From Gemmatimonadota bacterium (GTDB lineage: Bacteria > Latescibacterota > UBA2968 > UBA8231): DNA of 64,000 nt. The notes under the pieces are model-generated. The model was not told the origin of the DNA. It saw only the letters and a list, made by a program, of their open reading frames with translations, and ran no database searches. Position 1 is the stretch's first letter. Each line of letters begins with the position of its first letter. The position numbers and the translations under genes are program-made. Below are positions 9,038 through 18,528 of the stretch, piece after piece. Location: positions 66,249 to 130,248 of the forward strand of contig VXML01000024.1 in NCBI GenBank assembly GCA_009841115.1, written 5' to 3'.

Positions 9038-10669
9038 CTAGACCATGTGGCCGTGCCGTCCTCGCATATAGAAGGTGCCGTCCGGACTCATGCCGGGGAA
9101 TCTCCACGCGCCGGAGTTGATGGGCCAAGGCAGGACATCGGCGCGGTCGGCCCACTCGCGGTAGCGTTTTTCCATTTCCCTAACCCTATCTTTTTCCCGC
9201 TCCGCTAAATTGTTGAGTTCGGTGCGATCTTCTTCCATGTTGTAAAGTTCCCAGCCGCCTTGGCCGCTGGTTTCGCAAACCAGTTTCCACGGCCCGATGC
9301 GGATGGCGGCATTGCCCTCGTGCTCCCAGTACATAGGTTTTTCGCGCGACCACTCGCGGCCTTCGAGGAGAGCGAGGAAGCTCTCGCCTTCGAGGGGGGT
9401 AATGGTGTGGCCGTCGTATTCGGCGGGATAAGAAGCGCCGGCTGCGTCGATGAGGGTGGCGGTGATGTCGATGATTTGGGCCGGGGCGTGCGCGAGGTCG
9501 GGTTGTTTGATGGTGGCTGGCCAGCGAACGATGCAGGGGGTGGCAATGCCGCCTTCGTGGACCCAGCGCTTGTAGCGGCGGAAGGGAGTGGTGCTGACAT
9601 TGGCCCAAGGCACGTCGTAGCTCATGTAGGTGTCCTCGGCTCCGGGCATCAGACCGGGGATGTTGCCCATTTGCACGGGCCGCCCGTCGTGGGTGGTGAG
9701 GCCCTGTAAAAAGACCCAGTCGATGCGGTTGCCGTCCTCGCACAAGAATTCAGCGCAGCCGCCGTTGTCCGAGAGGAAAACGACTATGGTGTTGTCCTCC
9801 ACGTTGTGTTCGCGGAGTTTGGCGAGGATGCGGCCGATGCCTTGGTCCATGCGATCGACTTGGGCGGCGTACACGGCCATGCGCCGGTCTTCCCAATCTG
9901 GGTCGGCCACTTCATGCCAGGGAGGTGCGTCCTCGTCGCGGGGCGATATGTCCCAGTGGGAGCTGACGACTTCCATATCTTTGAGCGCTTCGTGGCGGGC
10001 GGTGCGCGCTGCGTCCCAGCCGCCTTTGTGGTACTGGCCTTGGTAGCGGGCGATGTCTTCCTCAAAGGCGTGGAGCGGCCAGTGAGGTGCTGTGTACGCG
10101 ACGTACATGAAAAAGGGTTGATCGGTGCTTTCGGAGATGAAGTCAACGGCGTGATCGGAGATGGCGTCGGTGAGGTAAAAGTCGGTGGGATTTGCGGCGA
10201 GAGGTTCGCCATCGAGGGTGCAGGTGCGCCCGCCGAAGTAGCCGCTGTTTCTACCGAGGCCAAAGAGGCGGTCGAAGCCGTGTTGTATCTCGGGAGGGCT
10301 GTCGGCGCTGTCGGGCCTTTTGCCGCAGTGCCACTTGCCCGACATTAGGGTGCGATAGCCGCGCTCCTTGAGCACTTGGGCGATGGTGACGGCCGAGTGG
10401 CGCAGGTAGCCGCCATAACCGGGGGCGTTAGGGATGCCGCCGGCCATGTGGCCGATGCCGGCTTGGTGTGGATAGAGACCGGTCAGCAAGGCCGCGCGCG
10501 AGGGGCAGCAGCGGGCAAAGTTGTACATCTGCGAAAAACGCAATCCCTGGGCGGCGAGGCCATCTAGATTGGGGGTGCGGATTTCGGAGCCGTAGCAGCC
10601 GAGATCGGAATAGCCCATGTCGTCGGCGAGGATGAGGACGATGTTGGGACGTTGGGAAGCGGTGGACAT
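9038..10669 (-). CDS. Type I sulfatase (arylsulfatase family)
   Basis: The chosen start at 10669 gives MSTASQRPNIVLILADDMG with GGAG eight bases upstream; the track start at 10690 adds seven unlikely residues. The protein is about 543 residues, normal for the family. It shows the N-terminal metal-binding DDMG, the formylglycine signature CCPSRAALLTG (Cys to be converted by an FGE or anSME encoded elsewhere), and VFLSDNGGCAEF near the second metal site. It hydrolyses sulfate esters, probably from a glycan. No signal peptide is evident, so it may act in the cytoplasm after uptake or be exported by another route. The gene is convergent with the binding protein at 7346. Confidence 0.9.
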   Translation of the reverse strand: MSTASQRPNIVLILADDMGYSDLGCYGSEIRTPNLDGLAAQGLRFSQMYNFARCCPSRAALLTGLYPHQAGIGHMAGGIPNAPGYGGYLRHSAVTIAQVLKERGYRTLMSGKWHCGKRPDSADSPPEIQHGFDRLFGLGRNSGYFGGRTCTLDGEPLAANPTDFYLTDAISDHAVDFISESTDQPFFMYVAYTAPHWPLHAFEEDIARYQGQYHKGGWDAARTARHEALKDMEVVSSHWDISPRDEDAPPWHEVADPDWEDRRMAVYAAQVDRMDQGIGRILAKLREHNVEDNTIVVFLSDNGGCAEFLCEDGNRIDWVFLQGLTTHDGRPVQMGNIPGLMPGAEDTYMSYDVPWANVSTTPFRRYKRWVHEGGIATPCIVRWPATIKQPDLAHAPAQIIDITATLIDAAGASYPAEYDGHTITPLEGESFLALLEGREWSREKPMYWEHEGNAAIRIGPWKLVCETSGQGGWELYNMEEDRTELNNLAEREKDRVREMEKRYREWADRADVLPWPINSGAWRFPGMSPDGTFYMRGRHGHMV

Positions 10670-10688
10670 GAAGGGACTCCTGCTTTGC

Positions 10689-10718
10689 AAATTAGGAATT
10701 AGGAATTACGAATTAAAT
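10689..10718. repeat. AT-rich tandem heptamer-like repeat
   Basis: The sequence contains repeated AATTAGG/AATTACG units in the otherwise GC-rich gap between the divergent sulfatase and PhyH genes. It is a simple-sequence tract and may overlap promoter elements of either gene. Confidence 0.5.
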
Positions 10719-10748
10719 TAATAATTTTCAAAAGAAAAGGAGATGTTT

Positions 10749-11696
10749 GTGGCAATAGTTGATACTATAACTCATGGATTGGCTGCAGAAGAGCGCGAAA
10801 AGTATGCAAAAGACGGGTTCTTTATTCGCTCAGATGCCTTCGACACTTATGAGATTGATGCACTGCGCGACAGAATCGAAGATCTCGTAGAACTCATCGA
10901 GACCTCTGACGTGTTGACAGAGAAAGAGAAGCAAGCAATTCTGAAACGCAATGCCGGAACTGATGCGACTTCTGGACCCGCATCGTTAAATGGTATAACG
11001 CGACTTCACAGGTTCAGTGCATTGGTGCGATCCCACATCCGCGACCCAAGGCGACTAGATGTGGTCACAGAGATCGTAGGGTCGGATCTGTTCTGCCCAA
11101 ACGATCTGTATTTTTTCAAGCCCCCGGGCACCGGGCGGCCTATTGCGTGGCATCAGGATTCGTGGTATTTCCGCAATATATATGTCAGCAGCATCGGCGA
11201 CGCCATAGACCAATCGACGATTGGAACTTGGCTGGCACTGGATGATGCGGATGAAGCAAACGGATGCTTGTGGGTGATCCCCGGCAGCCATCGCTTGGGT
11301 GTGATAGATCACAGTCAGGTCGAGAGCGATGATTATTTGTTGCAAAAAAGAGTAACTGTGTCCGACGAGATGGAAGAACGGGCCATGCCAGTAGAAGTGC
11401 CGAAGGGCGCACTGGTGTTTTTCAACAATGCACTATTGCACCGCAGCACACCCAACAGATCGGATCGATTTCGGCGGGCCTATATCGTGCATTATATGAA
11501 GGCGACAATCCAGCATACCGGGAACAGACCAAGGTTTCCCGAAGGCACGGAGCACTGGGGCACTCCTGAGATGTACATCTGTGGACAGCAATTGCCCGGA
11601 TGCGTACAAACGACGCTTGAGAAAGACAGCATGGACTGGGATAGAGCATTGGAACGGACATTGACAGAAGACGATATTCGGATTTCGGAGCCGTAG
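10749..11696 (+). CDS. Phytanoyl-CoA dioxygenase (PhyH) family Fe(II)/2-oxoglutarate oxygenase
   Basis: The ATG at 10743 abuts an AAAAGGAG ribosome-binding site with no spacing. The GTG at 10749, six bases from it, is the better start (protein of about 315 residues). The double-stranded beta-helix motif AWHQDSWYF supplies the HxD iron ligands. The distal LHRSTPNRSDRFRRAY gives the third His and the Arg that binds 2-oxoglutarate. PhyH enzymes hydroxylate small molecules, and the substrate cannot be read from sequence. The final residues, RISEP and the stop codon, come from a piece of sulfatase DNA in reverse orientation, so the original C-terminus may have been altered. Confidence 0.85.
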   Translation: MAIVDTITHGLAAEEREKYAKDGFFIRSDAFDTYEIDALRDRIEDLVELIETSDVLTEKEKQAILKRNAGTDATSGPASLNGITRLHRFSALVRSHIRDPRRLDVVTEIVGSDLFCPNDLYFFKPPGTGRPIAWHQDSWYFRNIYVSSIGDAIDQSTIGTWLALDDADEANGCLWVIPGSHRLGVIDHSQVESDDYLLQKRVTVSDEMEERAMPVEVPKGALVFFNNALLHRSTPNRSDRFRRAYIVHYMKATIQHTGNRPRFPEGTEHWGTPEMYICGQQLPGCVQTTLEKDSMDWDRALERTLTEDDIRISEP

Positions 11697-11743
11697 CAGC
11701 CGAGGTCGGAATAGCCCAATGTCGTCGGCGAGGATGAGGACGA
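11679..11743 (-). pseudogene. Remnant of a sulfatase 5' end (about 65 bp)
   Basis: These bases match 10578-10641, the start of the minus-strand sulfatase, with one substitution and one inserted base. On the minus strand they read GYSDLGCYGSEIR, the sulfatase N-terminal segment. The two copies are direct repeats flanking the PhyH gene. The remnant has no downstream sulfatase sequence. Confidence 0.85.
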
Positions 11744-11766
11744 CTAGAGAGCCAACGAGGGATCAA

Positions 11767-13206
11767 ATGAATGTCCTGCACATCCTATCTGATCAGCACC
11801 AAGCGGCCTGTATGGGCTGCGAAGGCCACGCACAGGCGCTGACGCCCAACATGGATCGGCTGGCCAGTGAGGGGATGCGCTTTTCAGCGGCGTACACCCA
11901 GAATCCGATCTGCACTCCCAGCCGCATGAGCATGTATACGGGACAGTACTGCCACAACCACGGTTTTTTCGGTTTGGGCGGGCCGCGTCCGGAGGGAATG
12001 CAGAGTTTCCTGGGCCATTTTAAACAGCACGGGTATAAGACGGCGGTGATCGGCAAGACGCACGTGCCCAACCAGCCGCGCGATTGGCTGTTGGATCACG
12101 TCGATTACTGGATGTCTGGAACCTCGACGCCGGTGCCGGACGCAGGTGGTCTATCGCCGTATCAAACGTTTTTGGCCGGTGCCGGTCTGTTGGAGCAAAA
12201 CGACAATTTCCGCATCACTGGTTACCCAGCTCTCCACCCTGTTGGCCTGCCCCAGAACCAGTTCCGCGCCCGGCCATCGGAGTTGCCGCTAGAATACAAT
12301 GTCGAGAGTTGGTGTGTGGATCGGGCGATTGAATTTATGGAGAGGTGCGAGGGAGATTCCTTCTGTATGCAGGTCTCGTTGCCGCGACCGCACGCGCCCT
12401 ATACGCCGGATCGAAAGTTTTGGGATATGTACGCAGACGACATTGCGTTGCCGGAGACTTATTACCAAGATCCGTCGGGACGCCCGCCGCATTTCCGCGA
12501 CATGCACTCGCGGTTTCAGCGGGCTTGGGAGGGGGAAGAGTGGTCGCCGGAGGAGGGCGCGCGCAATATCTGGCGCGGCTATCTGGGCTGCGTGACGCAG
12601 GTTGACTACTGCATTGGCCGCCTTTTGGACTACCTCGACGAACGCGGCTTGGCTGGAGATACGATCGTCGTCTATAACTCCGACCACGGCGCGTACAGCA
12701 CTGCTTTTGGCATTCAGGAAAAGGCCCCTGGGATATGCTCGGAGGCGGTGTGTCGGGTGCCGATGCTCTGGCGGGTGCCGGGCGTTGCGGGCGCAGGCAG
12801 GGTTTGCGACGCTTTGGTGGAAAATGTCGATTTGGCCCCGACGTTTATGAGCCTCTGCGGGTTGCCGGCGATGGAGGGCATGGACGGGGTGGATATCAGC
12901 GAACTGTTGCGGGGCGGGACTGACCCCGTGCATGAGGTGGCGGTCACTGAGCATCGGCACAGCAAGGCGCTGCGTTGGGGTAAATGGCGCTACGTACACT
13001 ATCAGCCGGAGGATTTTGGGGGCGACTGCGGCGAGCTCTACGACTTGGAGGCCGATCCGCACGAGGCCCGCAATTTGTACGGCGAGCAGGCGTACCAAGA
13101 GATCGTCGAGCAATGCGAAAAACTCCTGTGCCACTGGCTGATCTCGACGCGGCAGTATCGCACGGCGTTTTCGGTGGGGGCGTGGAACGAGACTAATTAC
13201 GTCTGA
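11767..13206 (+). CDS. Type I sulfatase
   Basis: The ATG at 11767 follows GAGGG by five bases and opens MNVLHILSDQHQAACMGC, the usual first strand and metal site. The upstream track start at 11719 lies inside the sulfatase remnant and is rejected. The product is about 479 residues. The active-site signature is CTPSRMSMYTG, a Cys-type formylglycine site. VVYNSDHGAYSTAFG carries the later Asp/His metal ligands, and TEHRHSKALRWGKWRYVHY is the usual C-terminal part. No signal peptide is seen. It probably desulfates a sugar or small sulfate ester. It is followed after about 100 bp by the DUF3604 gene on the same strand. Confidence 0.9.
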   Translation: MNVLHILSDQHQAACMGCEGHAQALTPNMDRLASEGMRFSAAYTQNPICTPSRMSMYTGQYCHNHGFFGLGGPRPEGMQSFLGHFKQHGYKTAVIGKTHVPNQPRDWLLDHVDYWMSGTSTPVPDAGGLSPYQTFLAGAGLLEQNDNFRITGYPALHPVGLPQNQFRARPSELPLEYNVESWCVDRAIEFMERCEGDSFCMQVSLPRPHAPYTPDRKFWDMYADDIALPETYYQDPSGRPPHFRDMHSRFQRAWEGEEWSPEEGARNIWRGYLGCVTQVDYCIGRLLDYLDERGLAGDTIVVYNSDHGAYSTAFGIQEKAPGICSEAVCRVPMLWRVPGVAGAGRVCDALVENVDLAPTFMSLCGLPAMEGMDGVDISELLRGGTDPVHEVAVTEHRHSKALRWGKWRYVHYQPEDFGGDCGELYDLEADPHEARNLYGEQAYQEIVEQCEKLLCHWLISTRQYRTAFSVGAWNETNYV

Positions 13207-13314
13207 GAAGTTCTCGTTCGCTTTAACTCAGGAAGCAACAAATGCAGTTTCAGTCATACACCACATCCCCTTTCACGATACATGCTCAGAAGTTTGTCTA
13301 ATCGAGGAGACGAT

Positions 13315-15132
13315 ATGTACGAACAATTAGAAATACACTACGAAGGGCAGACGGAATTCGTCGCCACAGATCAGCAGGTCAAGCCGTTGCGGCTATTTGT
13401 CACTTGTCCGGCGGGCTTGGAAGCTGGTGCCGACGTGCGGGTTTCGATCAGCACGTTCCATTCCTATTCTCGCAAGTGGACGCTTGCAGATCCTTTTGTC
13501 GAAGGGGGTGAGGGCGTGGTGGTGATCGGGCATGGGTTGGCGCGCGACTGGACCGATATGACGCGGGGTGGCGACGGGCCGGCTGGCGGTGGGTTGGTGG
13601 GGAGGCCGGTCAACGAGCTCTACCTGTGTACCATCCAAGTTACCAAGTCGCTAAGCGCGGGAGCGCGGCTGGTCTTTCCCTTTGGCGTGGTACCGTCGCC
13701 GCACGCGGGTATAAGCGGTGCCCTGCAAGTGCGAGTGCGACGACCTGAAGCCGAGGTTTTTGAGAAGGTGGGAGATCCCATTCCGCTGAGCAATGTCCCT
13801 GGTCCCCTGACGCGGCTGGAAGGACGAGTCTCTGCTACGGCGGATGCGCAGGGGAAGCGCAGGGTCGTAGTTTTCGCGACGGACGATCATCTCAATCCAA
13901 TACCTAGCTACCGGGGGACGGTGAATTTGCAGGCCGATGGCGAGATCGCCGGGTTGCCCTCCGAAGTGGAAATTGGTGCCGACGGGAGGGGTGTGGTTGA
14001 GGGCGTTGAGGTGCAGGCCAACGGTCCGGTCCGCATCACCGCGCGCGATGTCGAGCGCGGTTTAGAAGCTCAGAGCGGTCCGACGCAAGTGGTCGGCGAG
14101 CGCGGCCACTACTTCGGCGGCATCCACTTCCACACGCGGCTTTCGGTAGATGGCGACCGGGAACCGCGCGCGGCGTACGCCTATGCCCGCGACTTTCTCA
14201 ACCTCGACGTGATCGCAATGACTGACCACGCGCCAATTGGTCCCGGGTGGGCCGAGTGCTTGGCGGTCAATGAGGAATTTTACGAGCCGGGCCGCTTTGT
14301 GACGATCCCCGCGTGGGAAAGCTCCAATGCGTACGGGCACGCCAATCTCTATCTGCGCACGCCAGAGGTCGATGGTGGCACTTGGCACTGGAAACCGGAG
14401 CTTTGTCCCTCGGAAGTGGCTTGGGACGAGGACGTGGTCATGGTGCCGCACCATCCCAACTGTGGACAGCCCATCGAGTACGGCAAGCATCGCGAGGTCA
14501 TGGGCAAGACGTTTTACTGGTCGCAATACCACTGGGAGTTTCCCAACAAGCGGGCTAGGTTGGTAGAAATCGTCCAGGGCCGGGGCAATTTTGAAGCCGA
14601 CGCGCTCGATGAGTACTGGGGTATTCGTCTAGGAGAATTGGGTGCTTCGGTACAGGACGCTTTTGCCCAAGGCTGGCGCTTGGGGTTTGTGGCCGGGACC
14701 GATAACCACCAGGGACACCCGACGCAAAATCCGGGCGGCTATGTGGGCATGACCTGTTTCCGGGCGACGGAATTGACCCGCGAGGCCGTGTGGCAGGCAA
14801 TGGACCAGCGCTGGACCTACGCGACTTCGGGCGTGCCGATTGTCTGCGACTATGCAGTCAACGGCGTGAGATCGGGCGCGGAGGGCGCACTGGCGGAAGG
14901 CGAGCAGGTGCATTTTTCCGCCAGCCTGCATGGGACTGCGCCGATTGAGCGGGTGGAGATCATTGCCAACGAGGAATGCGTCTGGCAGGACGCGCCCAAT
15001 GCTTGGGACGTGGAAATCGACGGGGCCGAATTGCCAGCACCGGAAGGCGCGTGGGCCTATTACTATCTACGGCTGCGGCAGAAGGACGGACACCGGGCGT
15101 GGCTGAGTCCAGTGTGGTTGGACCGGGAATGA
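13315..15132 (+). CDS. DUF3604 / PHP-like metal-dependent protein
   Basis: The start at 13315 follows a GAGGAG site; the track's upstream Met at 13282 has none. The 605-residue protein has an N-terminal beta-rich half of about 270 residues. A PHP-like metallo-domain follows with GGIHFHTRLSVDG, AMTDHAPIG, VPHHPN and AGTDNHQGHP. These His/Asp clusters match the metal sites of the PHP and DUF3604 families. DUF3604 members lack a firmly assigned reaction; a hydrolase acting on phosphate or other esters is plausible. It lies with sulfatases and its stop codon overlaps the YwbE start, so the two are co-translated. Confidence 0.82.
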   Translation: MYEQLEIHYEGQTEFVATDQQVKPLRLFVTCPAGLEAGADVRVSISTFHSYSRKWTLADPFVEGGEGVVVIGHGLARDWTDMTRGGDGPAGGGLVGRPVNELYLCTIQVTKSLSAGARLVFPFGVVPSPHAGISGALQVRVRRPEAEVFEKVGDPIPLSNVPGPLTRLEGRVSATADAQGKRRVVVFATDDHLNPIPSYRGTVNLQADGEIAGLPSEVEIGADGRGVVEGVEVQANGPVRITARDVERGLEAQSGPTQVVGERGHYFGGIHFHTRLSVDGDREPRAAYAYARDFLNLDVIAMTDHAPIGPGWAECLAVNEEFYEPGRFVTIPAWESSNAYGHANLYLRTPEVDGGTWHWKPELCPSEVAWDEDVVMVPHHPNCGQPIEYGKHREVMGKTFYWSQYHWEFPNKRARLVEIVQGRGNFEADALDEYWGIRLGELGASVQDAFAQGWRLGFVAGTDNHQGHPTQNPGGYVGMTCFRATELTREAVWQAMDQRWTYATSGVPIVCDYAVNGVRSGAEGALAEGEQVHFSASLHGTAPIERVEIIANEECVWQDAPNAWDVEIDGAELPAPEGAWAYYYLRLRQKDGHRAWLSPVWLDRE

Positions 15133-15323
15133 ACGGAACGAGACGGGCCGATATAGAGCCTGGGGTACGCGTTGCCATCGTGCAGAAGCAGGATCAGCGC
15201 ACGGGGCGGCTGACCGAAGGCGTGGTGCGGGACATTCTGACCAAATCGGCGACGCATCCGCACGGGATTAAGGTACGCTTGGAGACCGGCGAAGTCGGCA
15301 GGGTCAAGCAGGTGCACGGTTAG
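15129..15323 (+). CDS. YwbE family protein (DUF2196)
   Basis: This 64-residue protein runs from an ATG overlapping the DUF3604 stop (ATGA) to a stop that overlaps the end of the convergent DUF6785 gene. The sequence has GVRVAIVQKQDQRTGRLTEG, then HPHGIKVRLETGEVGRV, the typical KOW/SH3-like small beta-barrel of YwbE. The family function is unknown. The track shows it only as the tail of a longer shadow ORF starting at 14976. Confidence 0.85.
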   Translation: MNGTRRADIEPGVRVAIVQKQDQRTGRLTEGVVRDILTKSATHPHGIKVRLETGEVGRVKQVHG

Positions 15324-17218
15324 AAGTAGTAGAAAGAATAGACCAAAGACGACCCGCCCGCGCCGACGCAGGCTCCCATGATAAAGCCCAAAAAGAGCGG
15401 CCGCACTTTCCTGTATAGAATGACCCCTCCGTAGCTGATCAGGATCGATTTAACAAGCCAGGCGAGGAATATCCCAAACCAATCGCCGCGCACGGTATTG
15501 GTCAGGGCCACGGCCAGCCCCACCGGATGCAGCGGCCAGCCGGCGAGGCGGTGCTGGGCGAAGGAAAGCAGCCCGGCGAGTCCAGCGCCGATGCCGGTGA
15601 ACAGGGTGGTCAGGTGTTGGGGCGGATGCGGATTGTTGACCGTTTTGGCGACCCAGCCCCACTTGCTCAGCGGCGAGGTGATGTAGTACCAGCCGTAGCC
15701 GTGCATCATGCCGTGCTGATAGCCCAGCCATATATAGACCACGACGGTGGTGATTGCGCTGACGACGAGGGCGGAGGCGAGGAAGAACAGCAGCTTGCGG
15801 GCGCTGATCTTTTCCTTGACCTCCTCGCAGACCTTAAAGGCGTGGGCCATGGTGCCCATGAAGAACAGTTGCACGTCCGCGGCCCAAACCATGTTGAGTC
15901 CCATAGCGGTAAGCCCCTTATCGCCGAAATAGGCCGTGCCGAAGATGTTGGTAAAAAGCGGCGGGATGGAATGAGGTGCGCGCAGCCGTCCCAAGCCGGT
16001 TTGTACCAGCAAGCGCGCTGTGCCCAAGAAGACCAGCAGCGCGACCAGCAGAAAGGCCAAGCTCCAGCCGAGGGAAAGGCCGGTGGCGTGGAGGAAGTAC
16101 GCCATATAGACCAAGCCGACGACTCCCATCAGTGCCGAGGTGCGCGGCGAGGGCAGGTGTGTGTTCGGACCTCTTGCGCCGCTGGCGATAGCGCGCCACT
16201 GGTCTTTGAGGAAGTCGCGCGACATCCACAGCGACGAGAGGATCAGGAAGATGAGCGCCCCCATCTGCTGATGCGACATTAGCACTGAGACCTGCTGGTG
16301 AGGCTGGGCAGGGAGATTGACGACAACGCCGAGAAAGCCCAACAGGCCGTGTTCGAGATAGATGAGGATGTGAAAGAGCCAGACGCTCAAGAGCACATTG
16401 AGGTTGAGCAGGTAGCTTAGGCCGATGACGAGGAAGTTGACGTTGATTCCATAGGAGATGCCGATGCGGCGCAAAAAGATGCGCGTGGAGGGGATGCCGA
16501 AATTATTGATGGTCTCAAAGTCGAATACTTGGTCGAGCATGTTGACGGTTGGGATGATCCAAGCGATGAAAAAACCGACCCAGAACAGCGGATTCCTAAA
16601 AAGGCTTTTGGCCGGGTTTTCTACGCTTTCGACCATCGCCGTCGGCACTACGGCCAAGGGATAGACCAAGCGCTCGCCGCTGGCCCACTGGTGGTGCAGC
16701 AGGGCGATGAGCGCGAAGCTGACCAAGAAGAAGGCGACCATGAACAGGCCCCAGAAGATAGAAGGGCCGAGCCAAGCGTCCCACGGTAGCGGCGCACCTT
16801 CTGGGGCACCCTCGAAGAGGTTGCGGATCATCTCGAGGTCGCGCGGGGCGGCCCAGTCGGGGATGTGGTCCCAGAGCAGTTCGCGCCAGTTGTTTTCCGG
16901 GGTGGCGTAGTAGAAGACGCCGGCGAGCAGGGGGATAAAATAGCCGCCAAAGCCCATGGTTGGCATGACTGTGGCCACCATTAGCGCGGCATAGATGAGG
17001 GCAAAAGTCGAAGTTGGCAGCCGCAGGAAAGGACGAATCAGCGCGAGCAGGAGAGCGGTGAGCGCGACCCAGAACAGGGCGAAGATGACGCCAACGGTGT
17101 TGAAGTGGTCGGCGTAGCCCGAGTAGCGGTCGAGCAGGATGTAGCTGCGCACCCCGATGAAGTTGTGGCCGACGCACAGCGCCATGGCCAGCGTCCATTC
17201 GAGGGCGGAGCGCATCAC
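15320..17218 (-). CDS. DUF6785/DUF6784-family polytopic membrane protein, copy 1
   Basis: This 632-residue protein is strongly hydrophobic with about 14 or more predicted membrane segments and no signal peptide. It shares the conserved loop FYYATPENNW...HIPDWAAP with the second copy at 23870, and both end with a glycine-rich last helix. The family (DUF6785 with DUF6784) resembles oligopeptide-transporter-like membrane proteins, but its substrate is unknown. The start codon overlaps the stop of the preceding solute-binding protein, so it is the last gene of a permease-permease-binding protein operon. That ties it to sugar uptake (inference). Confidence 0.78.
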   Translation of the reverse strand: MMRSALEWTLAMALCVGHNFIGVRSYILLDRYSGYADHFNTVGVIFALFWVALTALLLALIRPFLRLPTSTFALIYAALMVATVMPTMGFGGYFIPLLAGVFYYATPENNWRELLWDHIPDWAAPRDLEMIRNLFEGAPEGAPLPWDAWLGPSIFWGLFMVAFFLVSFALIALLHHQWASGERLVYPLAVVPTAMVESVENPAKSLFRNPLFWVGFFIAWIIPTVNMLDQVFDFETINNFGIPSTRIFLRRIGISYGINVNFLVIGLSYLLNLNVLLSVWLFHILIYLEHGLLGFLGVVVNLPAQPHQQVSVLMSHQQMGALIFLILSSLWMSRDFLKDQWRAIASGARGPNTHLPSPRTSALMGVVGLVYMAYFLHATGLSLGWSLAFLLVALLVFLGTARLLVQTGLGRLRAPHSIPPLFTNIFGTAYFGDKGLTAMGLNMVWAADVQLFFMGTMAHAFKVCEEVKEKISARKLLFFLASALVVSAITTVVVYIWLGYQHGMMHGYGWYYITSPLSKWGWVAKTVNNPHPPQHLTTLFTGIGAGLAGLLSFAQHRLAGWPLHPVGLAVALTNTVRGDWFGIFLAWLVKSILISYGGVILYRKVRPLFLGFIMGACVGAGGSSLVYSFYYF

Positions 17219-18516
17219 TTGCTTCCCTTGCGCCCGGCCTCCCAGTCGTCGTCGAGCATTTTGAGTAGCGCGTCAATGTCGCGGTTGCCGGCCTGAACTT
17301 CCTGCATGACGCGGGATAGGGTGAGGAGGAAGCCAGTGGGGGGATAGTCCTCAATCGAGATGAAGTAGCCGGGCGTCCAGCCCCAGTGGTCGAGGTTGGT
17401 GCTCATGCGCTCGAAGAGGCGCTGGGTTGGTCCCCAGGTGCTTTTGGGGCCATCGACGCCTTCGATTTGGGTAGCGTTGAGCAACATGCCCTCGGCGTTG
17501 AGATACGCCTGATAGACTTCTGGGTGGTAGTAGGCTTCGAGCACGGCGAGGGCTTTGTCGTAGTAGGGACCTTGGGCGCTGGAGGTCATGGACCAGCCGC
17601 GCTGCTGGTTGGAGGTGTTGACGAAGAGGGGCTGGTGGCCGGTCATGGAGGGAATGGGCCAGTACTCGATTTCAAAGTCGACTTGTAGGGGCTCGACGTC
17701 GCCGCTCATCCAGCAGCCCATCATCCAAGTGGCGGCGTGCTCGTTGAAAAAGTCGCGCTGCTCCTCGTTGTACCCGTCGCTCAGCGAGCCTTTCTCGACG
17801 AAGTTGTCGAGCAGCGCGATCATGTTTGCCATGATGGGGCGCATTAGCGGGTCGGTGGCGAAGGTGATTTCGCCGCGGTCGCGGCGCACCGTCCAGGAAG
17901 GCTCGTCGGCTGGGCGGGTTGGGTCGTAGAGGTTGGTTTGGATCGCGTAGGAGAGAGGCACCCCAGCCGACCACTCGCGACCTCCATAGACGAGGGGTTT
18001 GTACCCAGCGGCTTTTATCTTGTGCAAGGCAGCGATAAAGGCGTCCCAAGTCGGCGGTGGCTCGGTAATGCCGGCCTCGACCCAGATGCGCTTGTTGACG
18101 GCGATGCCGGTGATCTGGCGACCGACTTGGGCTGTGTAGTACTGGCCGTTGTGCAACGGCGGCAAGTTTTGCCCTACCCGGTCGTAGAGTTCGCGGGGAA
18201 TGGGGAGCAGGTGGTCGCCATTGGCTAGGAATTTGGTGTAGTCGAGGGTCATTACCACGTGGGGCAGGTCGCCGGTGGCAATGGCGCGGCGGTAGTACGC
18301 GCCAGCGTCCTCATTGCCCAAGTCGATCAGTTCCAGTGTCCAGCCGGGGTTCTGGCGCTCAAAGGTGGCCTTCCAGATGTCCCAATGGACCTGGAAGCCG
18401 GGTCGGCCGCCGATATTGCGGGTGACGCGCACGACGCGGGCGTCTTCCTCGCTGGAGCAAGCCCCGAAGGCGAGGAGGGCGGCGAGGGCAAAGGTTGCGA
18501 ATTTAGCAAGGGGCAT
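17215..18516 (-). CDS. Sugar ABC importer solute-binding lipoprotein
   Basis: This is a 433-residue family-1 extracellular solute-binding protein. The signal peptide ends in LLAFGACSS, a lipobox, so it should be anchored to a membrane. The body has YTKFLANGDHLLPIP, NKRIWVEAGITEPPPTWDAF and a C-terminal helical tail, all typical of MalE/UgpB-like proteins. It captures an oligo- or monosaccharide for the two permeases encoded just upstream at 18529 and 19344. The next gene, DUF6785, begins within its stop codon. No ATPase gene is in the operon. Confidence 0.88.
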   Translation of the reverse strand: MPLAKFATFALAALLAFGACSSEEDARVVRVTRNIGGRPGFQVHWDIWKATFERQNPGWTLELIDLGNEDAGAYYRRAIATGDLPHVVMTLDYTKFLANGDHLLPIPRELYDRVGQNLPPLHNGQYYTAQVGRQITGIAVNKRIWVEAGITEPPPTWDAFIAALHKIKAAGYKPLVYGGREWSAGVPLSYAIQTNLYDPTRPADEPSWTVRRDRGEITFATDPLMRPIMANMIALLDNFVEKGSLSDGYNEEQRDFFNEHAATWMMGCWMSGDVEPLQVDFEIEYWPIPSMTGHQPLFVNTSNQQRGWSMTSSAQGPYYDKALAVLEAYYHPEVYQAYLNAEGMLLNATQIEGVDGPKSTWGPTQRLFERMSTNLDHWGWTPGYFISIEDYPPTGFLLTLSRVMQEVQAGNRDIDALLKMLDDDWEAGRKGSK

Positions 18517-18528
18517 GGGGTGAAATCC

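Noticed and set aside
12289-13134. A 281-codon minus-strand ORF
   Set aside because: It is a shadow of the second sulfatase gene.
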